The position numbers and the translations under genes were made by a program. DNA of 32,469 bases from Clostridia bacterium (GTDB lineage Bacteria; Bacillota; Clostridia; UMGS1810). Where the stretch lies: the NCBI GenBank assembly GCA_017416845.1, contig JAFQBA010000009.1:1-32469 (forward strand). Reading direction: 5' to 3'. The notes under the pieces were generated by a model that worked only from the letters and a program-made list of their open reading frames with translations, made no database searches and was not told the origin of the DNA. Shown here piece by piece: positions 14,051 through 24,800 of the stretch; the first letter of the stretch is position 1; every line of letters begins with the position of its first letter.

Positions 14051-14797
14051 ATGTTTGGAAAAAAATCATTTGCAAATCACTACGAGGGTGCAATGGAACC
14101 CTTCAAAATAATCGGAAATGTATATTATGTAGGCACAATTCCTGCATCATCCCATCTCATCGACACCGGTGACGGTCTCATTCTCATAGACACCGGCTAT
14201 GCCGATACGCTCTTTTTGCTCATAAATTCGATTTACAAGCTGGGCTTTAATCCCTATGATATAAAATATATCATTCACACTCACTGGCACGGTGACCACA
14301 CCGAAGCAACGGCACCGCTTGTGCATCTCACCGGGGCAAAAACCTTCATCGGCAAAAAGGATGCCGAAAAACTCAAAAAATATTTTGAAGCGGATGTTTT
14401 GCTTGAGGAGGGTGATGTTGTTGAACTTGGGAACACCAAAATAGAGGTTGTGGAAACCCCGGGACACACCGAGGGCACAATTTCGCTCTTTTTCGAAACC
14501 GAAGAAAACGGCAAAGTCTACAAAGTCGGCACCTTTGGCGGCGCAGGGGCAAACACTCTTGCAAAAGGAAAATTTGACTATGATAATTGCAGAGAAGATT
14601 ACAGAAAATCCCTTTGCAAGCTCAGAGAGAAAAAGGTTGATGTGTTCTTGGGAAACCATGTGTGGAACAACGATACCGAAACAAAAGGTAAAATCCTTCT
14701 TGCAGGCGGCGAAAACAAGTTTATTGACAGCAAAATCTGGCTTGACTTTCTCGATTTTTGCGAAAAACGTCTTGATGAGGTGATTAAAAAAGATTGA
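14051..14797 (+). CDS. MBL-fold metallo-hydrolase
   Basis: This 248-aa protein has the metallo-beta-lactamase-fold zinc motif HTHWHGDH (H78, H80, D82, H83), a second histidine in TPGHTEGT near 138, and a third in FLGNHVWN near 200. The N-terminal GTIPASSHLIDTGDGLILIDTG is the usual first strand pair of B3-like and lactonase-like members. No signal peptide is visible, which argues against a periplasmic or secreted beta-lactamase; a cytoplasmic esterase, lactonase or similar is more likely. The start has AGAGGTG upstream. It is transcribed alone between the promoter at 13993 and the terminator at 14811. Confidence 0.87.
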   Translation: MFGKKSFANHYEGAMEPFKIIGNVYYVGTIPASSHLIDTGDGLILIDTGYADTLFLLINSIYKLGFNPYDIKYIIHTHWHGDHTEATAPLVHLTGAKTFIGKKDAEKLKKYFEADVLLEEGDVVELGNTKIEVVETPGHTEGTISLFFETEENGKVYKVGTFGGAGANTLAKGKFDYDNCREDYRKSLCKLREKKVDVFLGNHVWNNDTETKGKILLAGGENKFIDSKIWLDFLDFCEKRLDEVIKKD

Positions 14798-14810
14798 TTA
14801 TAAAAAACAT

Positions 14811-14849
14811 AACCCGGGTGGATTCGATTATCTTCCCGGGTTTTCTTTT
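14811..14849. terminator. Terminator between convergent MBL and regulator genes
   Basis: AACCCGGG (14811-14818) pairs with CCCGGGTT (14835-14842), followed by a T-rich tract. On the minus strand the stem is followed by ATGTTTTTTAT, so it can also end the regulator transcript. Nothing further was seen in 14850-14957. Confidence 0.8.
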
Positions 14850-14957
14850 AAATATTAAATATGTACTGTATTTTTTAATATCTACGTTTTTAATGTAACA
14901 ACCAAAAATATATTTATAGTCTCATGACAGTGCCAAAAGCATATGAATTTATAATAA

Positions 14958-16097
14958 TTATGTCATCCATGCCACAAGCGTTTTCTGCAATTCCTTGCGT
15001 GAACTCACACCGAGGGTTTTGCACATATTTTTTATTCTGTAATTTAATGTATTTTCGCTTATAAAATGTTTTTCCGCAAAATCCTTTGTTTCTTTTCCAT
15101 TTATCAACAGTTCAATGTATTCACGGTCTATTACATCACTTCTGCATAGCAGATTTTCAATTCGTGTTATTGTGTCAATTTCGTCATCACCTGAAATAAT
15201 ATATGTGGGATGAACCAATGTAAAAGCCTGATGAGGAGAAAATGTCGCAGTGTTGTTAAAAGGCATGAATCCCGTACTTTCATTTATGGAAAGAGTTCCC
15301 GATGTCCGTGCCGAAAGAACCGAAATTTCGGGATTGTTAACAAGAGTTTTATATAATTTTACAACCTTTTGTCCGCAAAGGGCAGAGTCAAAATTGTAGC
15401 TCGTGATTTTTGGTGTAATCGCATTGCTCAGCTCAGAAGAGCCCACCGATGCAATGTGAAGACGGTTTTCCTTTATGCCCAGAGCTTTCATGTCGTGCAA
15501 AAGCTTAACGGCACAGTCGGGATTTGAACATATAACCGCCTCATAATCTTCATAACGGCTGAAAAATACTCTTGCACATTTGTCAATGTTGCCGTAATTG
15601 GAATAGCAGTCAAAGTAGGGGTGTATATCCTGAAAATTAAATCGTGTTTTGCATTTTTTGAAAGCATTGTACTGAACGCCGTGAGCAGGAGTATTCGGAT
15701 CATATCCGAAATATGCAACCCTTTGGATGCCGTTTTGCGCAAAATATCTGCAAAGCGTATTAACCGCTTCACCCTCGTCAAAGGACACCGTGCTTGTGTT
15801 TTTGTAGATGGGAGAGTCGGCAGTGGGAGTGAGCAAAAGAGCATAAACATTAAAAGAATGAAGAATGTCCAGGCAGTTTTCAAGCCACATTGCGGAGAGA
15901 CTGACAATAATCACAACAGGGCGCTTTTGAATTTTTTCGAAATATTCTATAACTTCCGGAATCTGTGTTTCATCAATTTCACGAAGCCTGTGACGGGACG
16001 TGCGAAGTTGTTGCTTAATTCCGTTCATATACTGCGAAAGAATTGCTTTTTTAGCTTCGGTATCCGATGCATATTCACACATTACAAAACAATCCAT
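14958..16097 (-). CDS. Transcriptional regulator with LacI-type sensor domain and C-terminal HTH
   Basis: This 379-aa protein begins directly with a periplasmic-binding-protein-like effector domain (about 1-270: VVIIVSLSAMW, RVAYFGYDPNTPAHGVQYNAFKK, AVICSNPDCAVKLLHDMKALGI and HIASVGSSELS, typical of LacI/GalR sensors). It lacks the N-terminal LacI HTH. Instead the last ~55 residues (KETKDFAEKHFISENTLNYRIKNM) form a LuxR- or PucR-like helix-turn-helix. ATG 16097 has AAAGGAGAG 5 nt upstream. The in-frame ATG at 16115 has no ribosome-binding site. It is divergent from the six-gene lyase operon, whose expression it probably controls in response to a sugar (inference). Confidence 0.8.
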   Translation of the reverse strand: MDCFVMCEYASDTEAKKAILSQYMNGIKQQLRTSRHRLREIDETQIPEVIEYFEKIQKRPVVIIVSLSAMWLENCLDILHSFNVYALLLTPTADSPIYKNTSTVSFDEGEAVNTLCRYFAQNGIQRVAYFGYDPNTPAHGVQYNAFKKCKTRFNFQDIHPYFDCYSNYGNIDKCARVFFSRYEDYEAVICSNPDCAVKLLHDMKALGIKENRLHIASVGSSELSNAITPKITSYNFDSALCGQKVVKLYKTLVNNPEISVLSARTSGTLSINESTGFMPFNNTATFSPHQAFTLVHPTYIISGDDEIDTITRIENLLCRSDVIDREYIELLINGKETKDFAEKHFISENTLNYRIKNMCKTLGVSSRKELQKTLVAWMT

Positions 16098-16131
16098 AAT
16101 ATCTCTCCTTTCCATAGTTTACTCTTGTTTT

Positions 16132-16161
16132 AGGATACCACAATGACGATTAATTTGTCAA
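16132..16161 (-). promoter_or_regulatory. Promoter of the regulator gene with possible operator
   Basis: On the minus strand TTGACA (16161-16156) and TATCCT (16137-16132) are 18 nt apart. An imperfect palindrome, TGACGATTAATTTGTCA (16144-16160), covers the -35 and spacer and could be an autoregulatory operator. Confidence 0.6.
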
Positions 16162-16211
16162 TACACACAAAAAACCAAAATTTATGTGGAGTTCTACGCA
16201 AAGTTCTTGTA

Positions 16212-16240
16212 TTGATTGGCTCAATTTGAGGTTGTATAAT
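16212..16240 (+). promoter_or_regulatory. Promoter of the lyase operon
   Basis: TTGATT (16212-16217) and TATAAT (16235-16240) are 17 nt apart, 69 nt before the ATG at 16310. This shows that the upstream extension of the first reading frame (from 16184) is not translated. No other promoter is evident before 32304. Confidence 0.8.
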
Positions 16241-16309
16241 ATAGTTGAGTGGTATTTGTTTACTTATATATATTACTTAAAATATATTGTGAAAGGAATG
16301 TGCTTAATT

Positions 16310-19300
16310 ATGAAAAGAATTGTATCCATGATTTTGTCATTATCATTTGTTTTTTCGGGTACTTTAGCTTTTAGTGCCGAAGAAGAGAAGGAAATCCCCG
16401 ATTATGCTCTGAGTCTCAATTTCGATTCGGACAAATCAGGCGCACAACCATCCGGATTTGACTATCTCAGTGTAAAAAACAAAGATGAAATAACTATTGC
16501 CGATGTTCCCGATAGCGGCAACAAAAGCGTTAAAATTCAAAGCACCGGTTTCACCAACTCTGTTGCTCACTACACTCCGCCTTCAGGATTTTTTGACGGC
16601 AAAGAAAACACAATATTTGAGTTTGACATAATGATGGAAAGATACGGACAGGGTAGCGGATATTTCAGTGTTCACACCCAAAACACAGTAAAAGGCACTG
16701 CCTACACAATTTTTCTTGCTAAGGTAAGTGAAAGCGGAAATTTCTCGGTTGGTGACAGCTCTTCTCTTTATCGTTTTATGACCGGCAAGTTTTATAAAGT
16801 TGCATTAAACATAAAATTTGCTGACCGATGTGCCGATGTATATGTAAATCATAAACTTATTGCAGAAAATGTCAGTCTCGGAACTAACTTTTCCAAAATC
16901 GGCTGGATTCGCTATAACATAGATAAGTGCACCGATGATGGAAATAACCCCATATATTATCTTGATAATGTTGCAATATATAATGCAAGTGCTCCTGAAT
17001 TTGTTATCAACAAATCGGCTCTTTCGGATGTGCAGCTTATGGGAAGTGAATCGGTTATGGAAAAATATATGAATTCTACTTTGTGTTTTTATCTCAATCA
17101 GGATACCTATGCCATAAACGGCAAGGTGGAGAAGTTTGATGAATCAAACAGAAATATTATAACAAAAAATATTGGCGGTTCAGCGTGTGTTCCTTGCGAT
17201 ATTTTCTTGAATTCACTCAAGCTCACATCCGAACAGACGGGAAGCGCCGTTATAATATCAGACGGAAAAGTTAGCCTTACCTTAAATGAAGGTGAATTTT
17301 CATATTATGAAGATCTTCTCTATGTACCGGTTAGAAAAGTAGCAGAGTTTTTCGGATACAAGGTGTCCTATGATAAAAGCGGTCTGATTGTTATTGGTTC
17401 AAGAGAAAATCATTTTGCACTCGACACATCAGATATTGCATATTTCAGAGAACTGACTTACAAAATGTGCTGTGATGAACCCACTGCCGATGAAGTGTAT
17501 ATGGATATCACATCACAAACACTTTCTCATCCGCGTATTCTTGTGAATCAGGAAAGAATTAACGTCCTCAAAAACTATATACAGACAAATTCGGAAATAA
17601 AAGCCTTCTACGATGCACTGAAAAAATCGGCAACAAAAGCTCTTTCGGAATCACTCTATGTTTATAAAGCAGACAGCTACGCAGGCATTCTTGCTATTTC
17701 TCAGTCGGCACGAAGCCGTATACCCCTTCTTGCTTTCATCTATCTTATGGAAGGGGATGAAGCTTATGCACAGAAAGCCTATGAACAGCTCAATGCTGTC
17801 GTAAACTTCCCCGATTGGTATCCATATCGCGGACTTGACACTGCCGAAATGAGTTTGGCTGTTGGAATAGGATATGATTGGCTTTATAATTATATGACTC
17901 CCGAGCAGAGAGCAACAATCAAGAAAGGTCTTATTGAAAAAGGCCTTAATGTTGCAATGGAAGACTACACCGGTGAATATACCTATTTCCACGAAAACGG
18001 CAGAAGCCGTTCAACCTATTGGACAACACTTGGCGACGCTCCCCACAACTGGGTGTGGGTATGTAATGATGGTGCTTTAGTGGGTGCTATGGCAATTGCC
18101 GACGAAGAACCTGATCTTTCATCCAAAATCATTTCCTATGGTCTTGAAAACTGGGGCAAAGCACTTCGCTATCTTGCACCCGACGGCGTGTGGACGGAAG
18201 GTCCCATGTATAACAACTGGATGCTTCTTTGCATGGCAAATGCATTCAGCTCCCTCGAAAACACCTTTGGCACAACCTATGGTTTGATGGATATGCCCGG
18301 TGTAACAGAGTTCCCGAAGTTTAATGCATCATTTATCAGCACCGTTGCACCATTTAACTTTGGTAATGTTGAGCCGACATACGGCAATACCAACTCAAAC
18401 GGTACATACTATATGTCATCCTATACAGGTGATGTTGCCATGGCACAGCTTCGTACCTATGCAATTGACACCTACGATGAAATAAGCATGGGACTTCAGG
18501 ATTTCCTCTACATTGAACCTGAATATTTAATTCCCGGAGTTCCATCCAGTAAGGACGAGGTATATTCAATCCCCGGCGGTCTTACAATGTTTATGTTCCG
18601 TTCAAATCCTGTGTCTAAAAACAGTGTCAATCTTGCGGCAACCGCAGACAACTGTATGACCTATGCACAGGCAGATATGGGTTCATACATCATAGACGCC
18701 TATGGCACACGTTTTGCACAGGATATAGGTAAGGCAAATTATGACGGTGTATGGTTTGATCAATACAAAAACAGAGCCGAAGGTCATAATGTTATTGTTA
18801 TCAATCCCGATTCCACACCCGGTTTTGCACTTGGAACACTCGGCTCACTTGAAAAAACAGAATCGGACGACGATGAAGCATATGCAATATTTGACCTCAG
18901 TAACAACTACAAAGAAAATGCAACAAGTGCCAAGAGAGGTTATTTCCTCACCGACGGCAGAGACCGTATAATAATTCAGGATGAAATAAAGGCAAATAAG
19001 CCCTCTGAAATGTACTGGTTTATGCATACTGCCTGTGATATTGAGATTTCTGAAGACGGAAAATCGGCAATTCTTAAGGGTGACCTCAAGGATATGCACC
19101 TTCGCATAGATTCCAATGTTGATGCAAAATTCACTGTTATGAATGCCGCACTTTTGCCCACATCGCCCACAAGCGATAAATCGGTCAACAAAAAATACAA
19201 AAAACTCACAATTCATATGACTGATGTCACCGAGCTTTCGCTCTCGGTTGTTATGGATTTTGAATATCCTTACATTGATTTTGACAAGGCAATGCCCATT

Positions 19301-20026
19301 AAAAAGTCTCTTGACGAGTGGACACTCACAGAATCTCCGGTGGCAGTTAAGCCAACGCTTGATATGATTTACTTAAATGGTTCACCTCTCGAAAACTTTG
19401 AAAAGGGTGAAACAGCATACAAGTGCATACTTCCTGCCGGTTCTTCCGTTCCCAAGGTGACAGCAACAGGAAACGGCAATATCAATGTTAAGGGTATAGC
19501 CGAAATTCCCGGTACTGCAATAATTGAAGTGACCGATAACAATGGTAACAAAAATGAATACGGTGTTGTTATTGAATATGTAAAACAGATTGTCAGACCC
19601 GAAAATCCGCTTAATATGCACGATAAATGCGGACTACCCATATACATCGTGACTGCGTCCCAGATTTTCCAGGAAGAAAACATTCCCGAAAATATGGTTG
19701 ACGGTGATCCGGCAACACGCTGGGTAGGAACAGGCGACCAGTATGTTGATTTTGACTTCGGAAGTGTAAAAACAGTTGGTTCGGTTGCATTCTCTGTATA
19801 TTCTGCACTTTCTGACGGAAGAAAACAATCCTTTGATGTGCTACTCTCCGAAGACGGCATTAACTGGAAGACCGTTATAGAAGGTGGAATTACAAGCGGT
19901 GAAACCGAGGAACTTGAACAATTCTCCTTTGAACCCGCAGAGGCTGTGTATGCCCGTCTCTATTTCCACGGCAACAGTGTAAACAGCTACGATTCAATTA
20001 CAGAAGTGAGATTTTTCAGCAAATAA
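16310..20026 (+). CDS. Secreted multidomain heparinase II/III-type polysaccharide lyase
   Basis: This 1238-aa exported protein has a signal peptide (KRIVSMILSLSFVFSGTLAFSA). Domains in order: lectin-like beta-sandwich (about 30-220, ending YYLDNVAIYNA); copper-amine-oxidase N-terminal-like domain (about 240-365, with YVPVRKVAEFFGYKV), here a likely structural or wall-binding module; alpha-toroid plus beta-sheet heparinase II/III region (about 400-1010, with HPRILVNQERI, GDAPHNWVWVCNDG near 574-587 and EGHNVIVINPD near 823); a short Ig-like segment; and a C-terminal F5/8 type C (CBM32-like) domain (about 1100-1238, with MVDGDPATRWVG). Members cleave uronate-containing polysaccharides by beta-elimination. 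ATG 16310 has AAAGGA upstream, with a long spacer, and heads the signal peptide. First gene of a six-gene operon. Confidence 0.85.
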   Translation: MKRIVSMILSLSFVFSGTLAFSAEEEKEIPDYALSLNFDSDKSGAQPSGFDYLSVKNKDEITIADVPDSGNKSVKIQSTGFTNSVAHYTPPSGFFDGKENTIFEFDIMMERYGQGSGYFSVHTQNTVKGTAYTIFLAKVSESGNFSVGDSSSLYRFMTGKFYKVALNIKFADRCADVYVNHKLIAENVSLGTNFSKIGWIRYNIDKCTDDGNNPIYYLDNVAIYNASAPEFVINKSALSDVQLMGSESVMEKYMNSTLCFYLNQDTYAINGKVEKFDESNRNIITKNIGGSACVPCDIFLNSLKLTSEQTGSAVIISDGKVSLTLNEGEFSYYEDLLYVPVRKVAEFFGYKVSYDKSGLIVIGSRENHFALDTSDIAYFRELTYKMCCDEPTADEVYMDITSQTLSHPRILVNQERINVLKNYIQTNSEIKAFYDALKKSATKALSESLYVYKADSYAGILAISQSARSRIPLLAFIYLMEGDEAYAQKAYEQLNAVVNFPDWYPYRGLDTAEMSLAVGIGYDWLYNYMTPEQRATIKKGLIEKGLNVAMEDYTGEYTYFHENGRSRSTYWTTLGDAPHNWVWVCNDGALVGAMAIADEEPDLSSKIISYGLENWGKALRYLAPDGVWTEGPMYNNWMLLCMANAFSSLENTFGTTYGLMDMPGVTEFPKFNASFISTVAPFNFGNVEPTYGNTNSNGTYYMSSYTGDVAMAQLRTYAIDTYDEISMGLQDFLYIEPEYLIPGVPSSKDEVYSIPGGLTMFMFRSNPVSKNSVNLAATADNCMTYAQADMGSYIIDAYGTRFAQDIGKANYDGVWFDQYKNRAEGHNVIVINPDSTPGFALGTLGSLEKTESDDDEAYAIFDLSNNYKENATSAKRGYFLTDGRDRIIIQDEIKANKPSEMYWFMHTACDIEISEDGKSAILKGDLKDMHLRIDSNVDAKFTVMNAALLPTSPTSDKSVNKKYKKLTIHMTDVTELSLSVVMDFEYPYIDFDKAMPIKKSLDEWTLTESPVAVKPTLDMIYLNGSPLENFEKGETAYKCILPAGSSVPKVTATGNGNINVKGIAEIPGTAIIEVTDNNGNKNEYGVVIEYVKQIVRPENPLNMHDKCGLPIYIVTASQIFQEENIPENMVDGDPATRWVGTGDQYVDFDFGSVKTVGSVAFSVYSALSDGRKQSFDVLLSEDGINWKTVIEGGITSGETEELEQFSFEPAEAVYARLYFHGNSVNSYDSITEVRFFSK

Positions 20027-20041
20027 AGAGAGGGTATGATT

Positions 20042-21772
20042 ATGGATTTTTATTATGGAGTTAATCCGATTGAAAAAAGAATTAAACTCATGGAAAGCGA
20101 GGCGGCAAAGCCTTTTATAGACAGCATAATCAAAGATGCAGATGAAGCTGTCGGCAAAGATTTTCCGGCTCTTAAAATGAGCGATTATACCATGTTTTAT
20201 GAAAACGGAAACAGAATCGTATTTGAAAAAGGATATTTTGCAAAACGACGCAACTGTTCCAATATTATGATGGCATACTGGCTCACCGAAGATGAAAAAT
20301 ATCTCATGCCCCTTGTAGATTATATAAACTATATTTGTGATGAATATACATGGTGCCTTCCGGCACACAGTGATTTGCCCGAAAGAAAACCGCAATCTGC
20401 AGTTGAACACGTAGATCTTTTTCAGGCAGAGACGGCGAGACTTTTTGCAGAGATAGTTATGTGTGTTGGGGATAAACTTCCAAAATACACCCTTGACCGT
20501 ATGCACTACGAAATAAACCGCCGTATCTTTCCGAAATTCGTCAGAGGAGAGATTATAACGAGTTTTTATTATCCGGCTCCCGAAAGAGATATGAAATATT
20601 TCTGGGAGTACCGCAAAATGAACTGGGCAACAGTGTGCAGTGCAGGTTGTGTAATGGCAGTTTTGTACTTTGGTAACGAAGAACAAAAAAATCGTCATAT
20701 AAAAAGACTCATAAATTGTCTTGATAACTATCTTGAAGGCACTGAAGACGACGGATGCTGTCAGGAGGGTATGGCATACTGGAGATACGGATTTACTCAT
20801 TTTTTGATTTTTGCCCAGGCTCTTAAGGTTTATACCAAAGGGGAAATTGATTATTTAAAAAATCCCAAGGTCAAAAAAATTGCCCTCTTTCCTCAGAAGG
20901 TGCGAATGTCCGATTCAAAAGTTGTTTCATTTTCCGACGGTGGCGAAAAATATTACTTCAATATCGGAACAATTTCTTTCCTTAAGTCTATGTATGATGA
21001 AGTTGTTCTTCCTGATTTGAAATACGGCTCCATGAAGGGAAATGTGGATTCCGCCTGTGAGCTTTTGTGGTTTGATGAGAACTACAAATCCGAAGGTGTT
21101 TGCCGTGGCACAGATTATTTTGAAAATGCCTGCTGGTATATTTCCAAAAATGATAAGTTCAGCTTTGCCGCAAAGGGTGGCCACAATGATGAACCTCACA
21201 ATCATAATGATGTCGGTTCGTTTATGATAACTGTTGGTGAAGAGACTTTTCTTGCAGACCTTGGATGCGGAGAATATGTAAAAGAAACCTTTATGTATGA
21301 TAAGCGCTATTTGTTCCTGGAGACAAGCTCGAGAGGGCACAGTGTTCCCATAATAAACGGAGAGTATCAGCACGAAGGAACTGAATACAGAGCAAAAAAT
21401 GTCAGAGTCGATGGTAATGTTTTTGAAATGGATATGGAAGACAGCTACACAAAAGGCATTGTTGAAAGGCTTAACCGACGCTTTGAAGTGAAAGAAGACG
21501 GTGTTTTGCTTGTTGATACTTTGTATCCGAGCAAGAAAACCGAATCTTTTGTTGAAAGATTTGTCAGCAAGTTGAAACCCGAAATTTGTGACGGCTTTGT
21601 AGACTATGGTGTTGGTCAGATTTTGTTTGACCAAAATAAATATAATGTAAGTGTTGGCACGGAGATTTTTTCCGAACACAACACAGGCATAAAATCAACG
21701 GTTTATCTTGTTGATTTTGAAGCTAATGACAAATCCGATAAAACATACGAATTTAAACTTCAGGTGAAATAG
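20042..21772 (+). CDS. Cytoplasmic heparinase II/III-family protein (probable oligosaccharide lyase)
   Basis: This 576-aa protein has no signal peptide. It has an alpha-helical toroid-like N-terminal half (MNWATVCSAGCVMAVLYFG near 193-211, EDDGCCQEGMAYWRYG) and a beta-sheet heparinase II/III half beginning with KGGHNDEPHNHNDVGSF (about 378-394), the histidine/asparagine-rich family signature. Conserved His and Tyr residues in these blocks are the probable catalytic groups. It would act on unsaturated or short oligosaccharides made by the secreted lyase encoded just upstream (15-nt gap). An ATG at 20036 is only one base from the AGGG ribosome-binding site, whereas ATG 20042 is 7 nt from it and is preferred. 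Specificity is not readable. Confidence 0.82.
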   Translation: MDFYYGVNPIEKRIKLMESEAAKPFIDSIIKDADEAVGKDFPALKMSDYTMFYENGNRIVFEKGYFAKRRNCSNIMMAYWLTEDEKYLMPLVDYINYICDEYTWCLPAHSDLPERKPQSAVEHVDLFQAETARLFAEIVMCVGDKLPKYTLDRMHYEINRRIFPKFVRGEIITSFYYPAPERDMKYFWEYRKMNWATVCSAGCVMAVLYFGNEEQKNRHIKRLINCLDNYLEGTEDDGCCQEGMAYWRYGFTHFLIFAQALKVYTKGEIDYLKNPKVKKIALFPQKVRMSDSKVVSFSDGGEKYYFNIGTISFLKSMYDEVVLPDLKYGSMKGNVDSACELLWFDENYKSEGVCRGTDYFENACWYISKNDKFSFAAKGGHNDEPHNHNDVGSFMITVGEETFLADLGCGEYVKETFMYDKRYLFLETSSRGHSVPIINGEYQHEGTEYRAKNVRVDGNVFEMDMEDSYTKGIVERLNRRFEVKEDGVLLVDTLYPSKKTESFVERFVSKLKPEICDGFVDYGVGQILFDQNKYNVSVGTEIFSEHNTGIKSTVYLVDFEANDKSDKTYEFKLQVK

Positions 21773-21810
21773 TCTGCTCATTAATTAAAATGAAAGGAGA
21801 CAAAAGTTAT

Positions 21811-24800
21811 ATGAAAATAAAAAGAATTATTTCGGCACTGACTTCGGCTTGCATACTTTTTTCGTCATTCACAGCATTGGCTGATAAGCAGTATCGCATA
21901 TCCGATAATTTTGAAAGCTACGATTCTTTGGCAAGTGAAGGTGTTTGGACAACAAAAAATCCGATTATTACCGAAAATGATGGCAACAAGGTAGCCGCAT
22001 TTGGTGCAGGAACAAACCAAACAAGTCTGTATCTTAAGCACGACGGTTTTTCACCGGAGGTCACAGGTGTTATAGCAAACTTTTCAATTAAATTTGAAGG
22101 TGACCTGAAACAGCACATAATCTTTGGTGCCTCCTCCGACAAAACTCCTTCGGCGGGGGTTAACCGTGTTTTACAGTTCTACGCAGGCGGTTCAAGGCTT
22201 CAGCTTTGTGCAAGCGGTAACTATAATATCTATTATACCTACACCACAGACAAATGGTATGATGTGAGCATCCGTCTTAATTATAACACAGGATACTATG
22301 AGCTGTTGATAAGAGACGGTGACAAAGAATTTACATGGAAAAAGACTGTTCCTGAGCTAAAGCGAAATGATGCTCAGAAAAAATCACAGAACCACTACGT
22401 TTTCTGGATTGATAAAATTGCAAATCAAAAGGTTCTCATAGACAATGTTGATATTTACGGAACGACCGACGAAAGGATTTACCCTGTGATAAGTGAGTCG
22501 GAGAATTTTGAAGGCTTTGAATCTTCAGATGGTACACAAGTTCCCGAAGGCTTTGAATCTGAAGGCGAACTTGGGACTGATAATGGTTTTGTTTCAGCCG
22601 GCGGCGCATTAAAGTTTGTTTCATCCCAAGGCAAAAATCTTTCGCTTGTGAAAACTCTTAATTCGGAAATTGCACCTTCAAATGTCAGTGTGAAACTCAA
22701 AGATTGTACAAATTCTTCGTATAGTATCACAGTTACCGATGCAAACGGAAATGCACAAGCTGTAAATGTTTTACCGGGCATACTAAATCTCGGTGAAGAA
22801 AGTGCATCTTTTGAAGAAAACGGCACAGAAACACTGTCTGTTACCGTAAAAAGCGGAAAAATAAGTGTAATAATATATAATGAAAATGATTTTGCAACAC
22901 TTGAAATGCCTGCTGAATTGTCCGGGCTCAAAAGCTTTGAAATATCTTCAACCGATGAAATTGCAACAGACATTATAATTGATGAAATAAAATGGGGTAC
23001 AAGTGTATTCTTCGAAAGAACATCTGCATCTGTGGGAAGCGGAAAAACTGCTCCCGGAACAGACAAAATAACACTTGAATTTTCAAACATTTTAGCCAAC
23101 GGTGAAAACGGAAACTTTTTCCTTGACGGCGATGTACAGATTGAAGATGTTTTATGCAGTGGAAAAACGGTAGAACTCATTCTCTCTGAACCTTTGAGTC
23201 CCGATTATTCATACACTCTCTTTTATGAAGGTGTATGTGACATTGAAGGCGCATCTCTTTCAGATGAAATCCCATTTGAAACAGATGTGAAAATAGCTTC
23301 CGAAATCTTTGATATCGAAAAGACGGATAACGGCTACACCCTCACTGCAGAGCTTAAAGCAAATGTTGAAGAAACAATAGACGCTCTCCTTATTCTTACG
23401 GCATATGACAACGAAACGGGCAAAATATTATCTCTCGATTTTAAAAACATAGAGATAATCCCCGCACTTCAGTTATATACAGTTGAGATTGAAAAGCCCG
23501 ATTGTGAAAGTTGCACCGTCGAAGCATATCTTTGGGATAGCTTTGAGAATATGAACACTCTCGGTTATTCTGCAGTCGCAGAACAAATGTTGTTGCAGAG
23601 CGTATATGATGCAGATTTTATTAAGAGTGCAGAGTTTACATCTGATCTTAAAATTTCAATTTCGGGAGAGTCAAGCGAAAATCCCGAGGGTAAAGCTTCG
23701 GTTATGATTTATCCAAGCGGCAATGATTTGTCGCTGCTCTCTTCCGTAACAAGTCCATCGGAGCTTTTAAAAACGGTTGATTATTACCGTGAACTAAATA
23801 TATCCGAAGACGGCACCTTTGGATGCACTGTCCTTTTTGACGATAAAGAAAAGGGCTACCGTGATATAAAGGTTACAATAAATGGCGTAAGTCAGGTTTA
23901 TGAAAAGGCAGTGTATGTGGTAAAAGAAAGCGATATAACCGATTTTATTGCAGAAATCAATTCGTGGAATACCACCTCCGATGCCAATAGCGATTTCATT
24001 CTTGAAAATCTTCCTCTTATGGCAAAAGAAGACAGTGTATTTGCAAAAGACGAAACCTTGCGTTCTGATATTGCAAAAGAACTTATCGATGTGAGAGAGT
24101 TAATGTATGACAACATTTTTGAAAGTCTTGATGATGTAAAATCAGCTTTTGATATGGCAACTCTCACAGTGATGCTTTCACGCACAGAAAAAGCCGACGA
24201 AGCAGATGCACTTGTTGAGATTTACAGAAAATCATCGGGATTTGATGAGTTTTGCTTTATGAGTCGATATGATGAATGCAAAGACGAAATTCTTGATGTG
24301 ATTCTCAAAACAGAAAATCTGACAACAGGTAAGCTTATTGATATATTTGGCGAAACAACTGTTCTCACCCTTGTTAAAAATGTTTCAAATCATAACGAGA
24401 TTACCGATATATTAAATGAACAAAACGATTTCCTTGAGCTTGATCTTAAAAAATACAACGCTCTTAAGGATAAGAGCAGAGTAAATAAAGGGCTTATGAA
24501 AAAAACAGGCTCTCTTGATGAGTTCAAAAAAGCATTTAAAAATCTTATGGAAGATGAGGCTGAAAACGGTGGTAAAAAGCCTTCCGGCTCATCAGGTTCT
24601 TCATCGTCTTCTTCGTCCGGTAGGATTGTTGGAAATGTCACCTTCGATTCAGAGCCTGCACAGCCAAATGCCGTAGCAAACTATTTTAATGATCTTGGCG
24701 GATACGAATGGGCAAAGGAAAGCATCAATTATCTTGCCGAAAAGTCCATTGTGTCGGGTGTTGGCGGTGGAAAATTTGAACCCTCACGTTATGTAACAAG

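Noticed and set aside
14051..14797. Antibiotic-resistance metallo-beta-lactamase
   Set aside because: The zinc motif is shared by the whole fold superfamily, there is no signal peptide, and no resistance context exists; a general hydrolase is the safer call.
16184..16309. N-terminal extension of the secreted lyase
   Set aside because: The promoter at 16212-16240 lies inside it, and the signal peptide begins exactly at ATG 16310.
19994..20800. Long minus-strand frame opposite the cytoplasmic heparinase-like gene
   Set aside because: It has no start signal or recognisable domain and lies antisense to a well-supported gene; it reflects codon bias of the sense strand.
22479..23180. Ser/Pro-rich minus-strand frame within the SLH-lectin gene
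   Set aside because: Low-complexity composition complementary to acidic sense codons, without ribosome-binding site or promoter.
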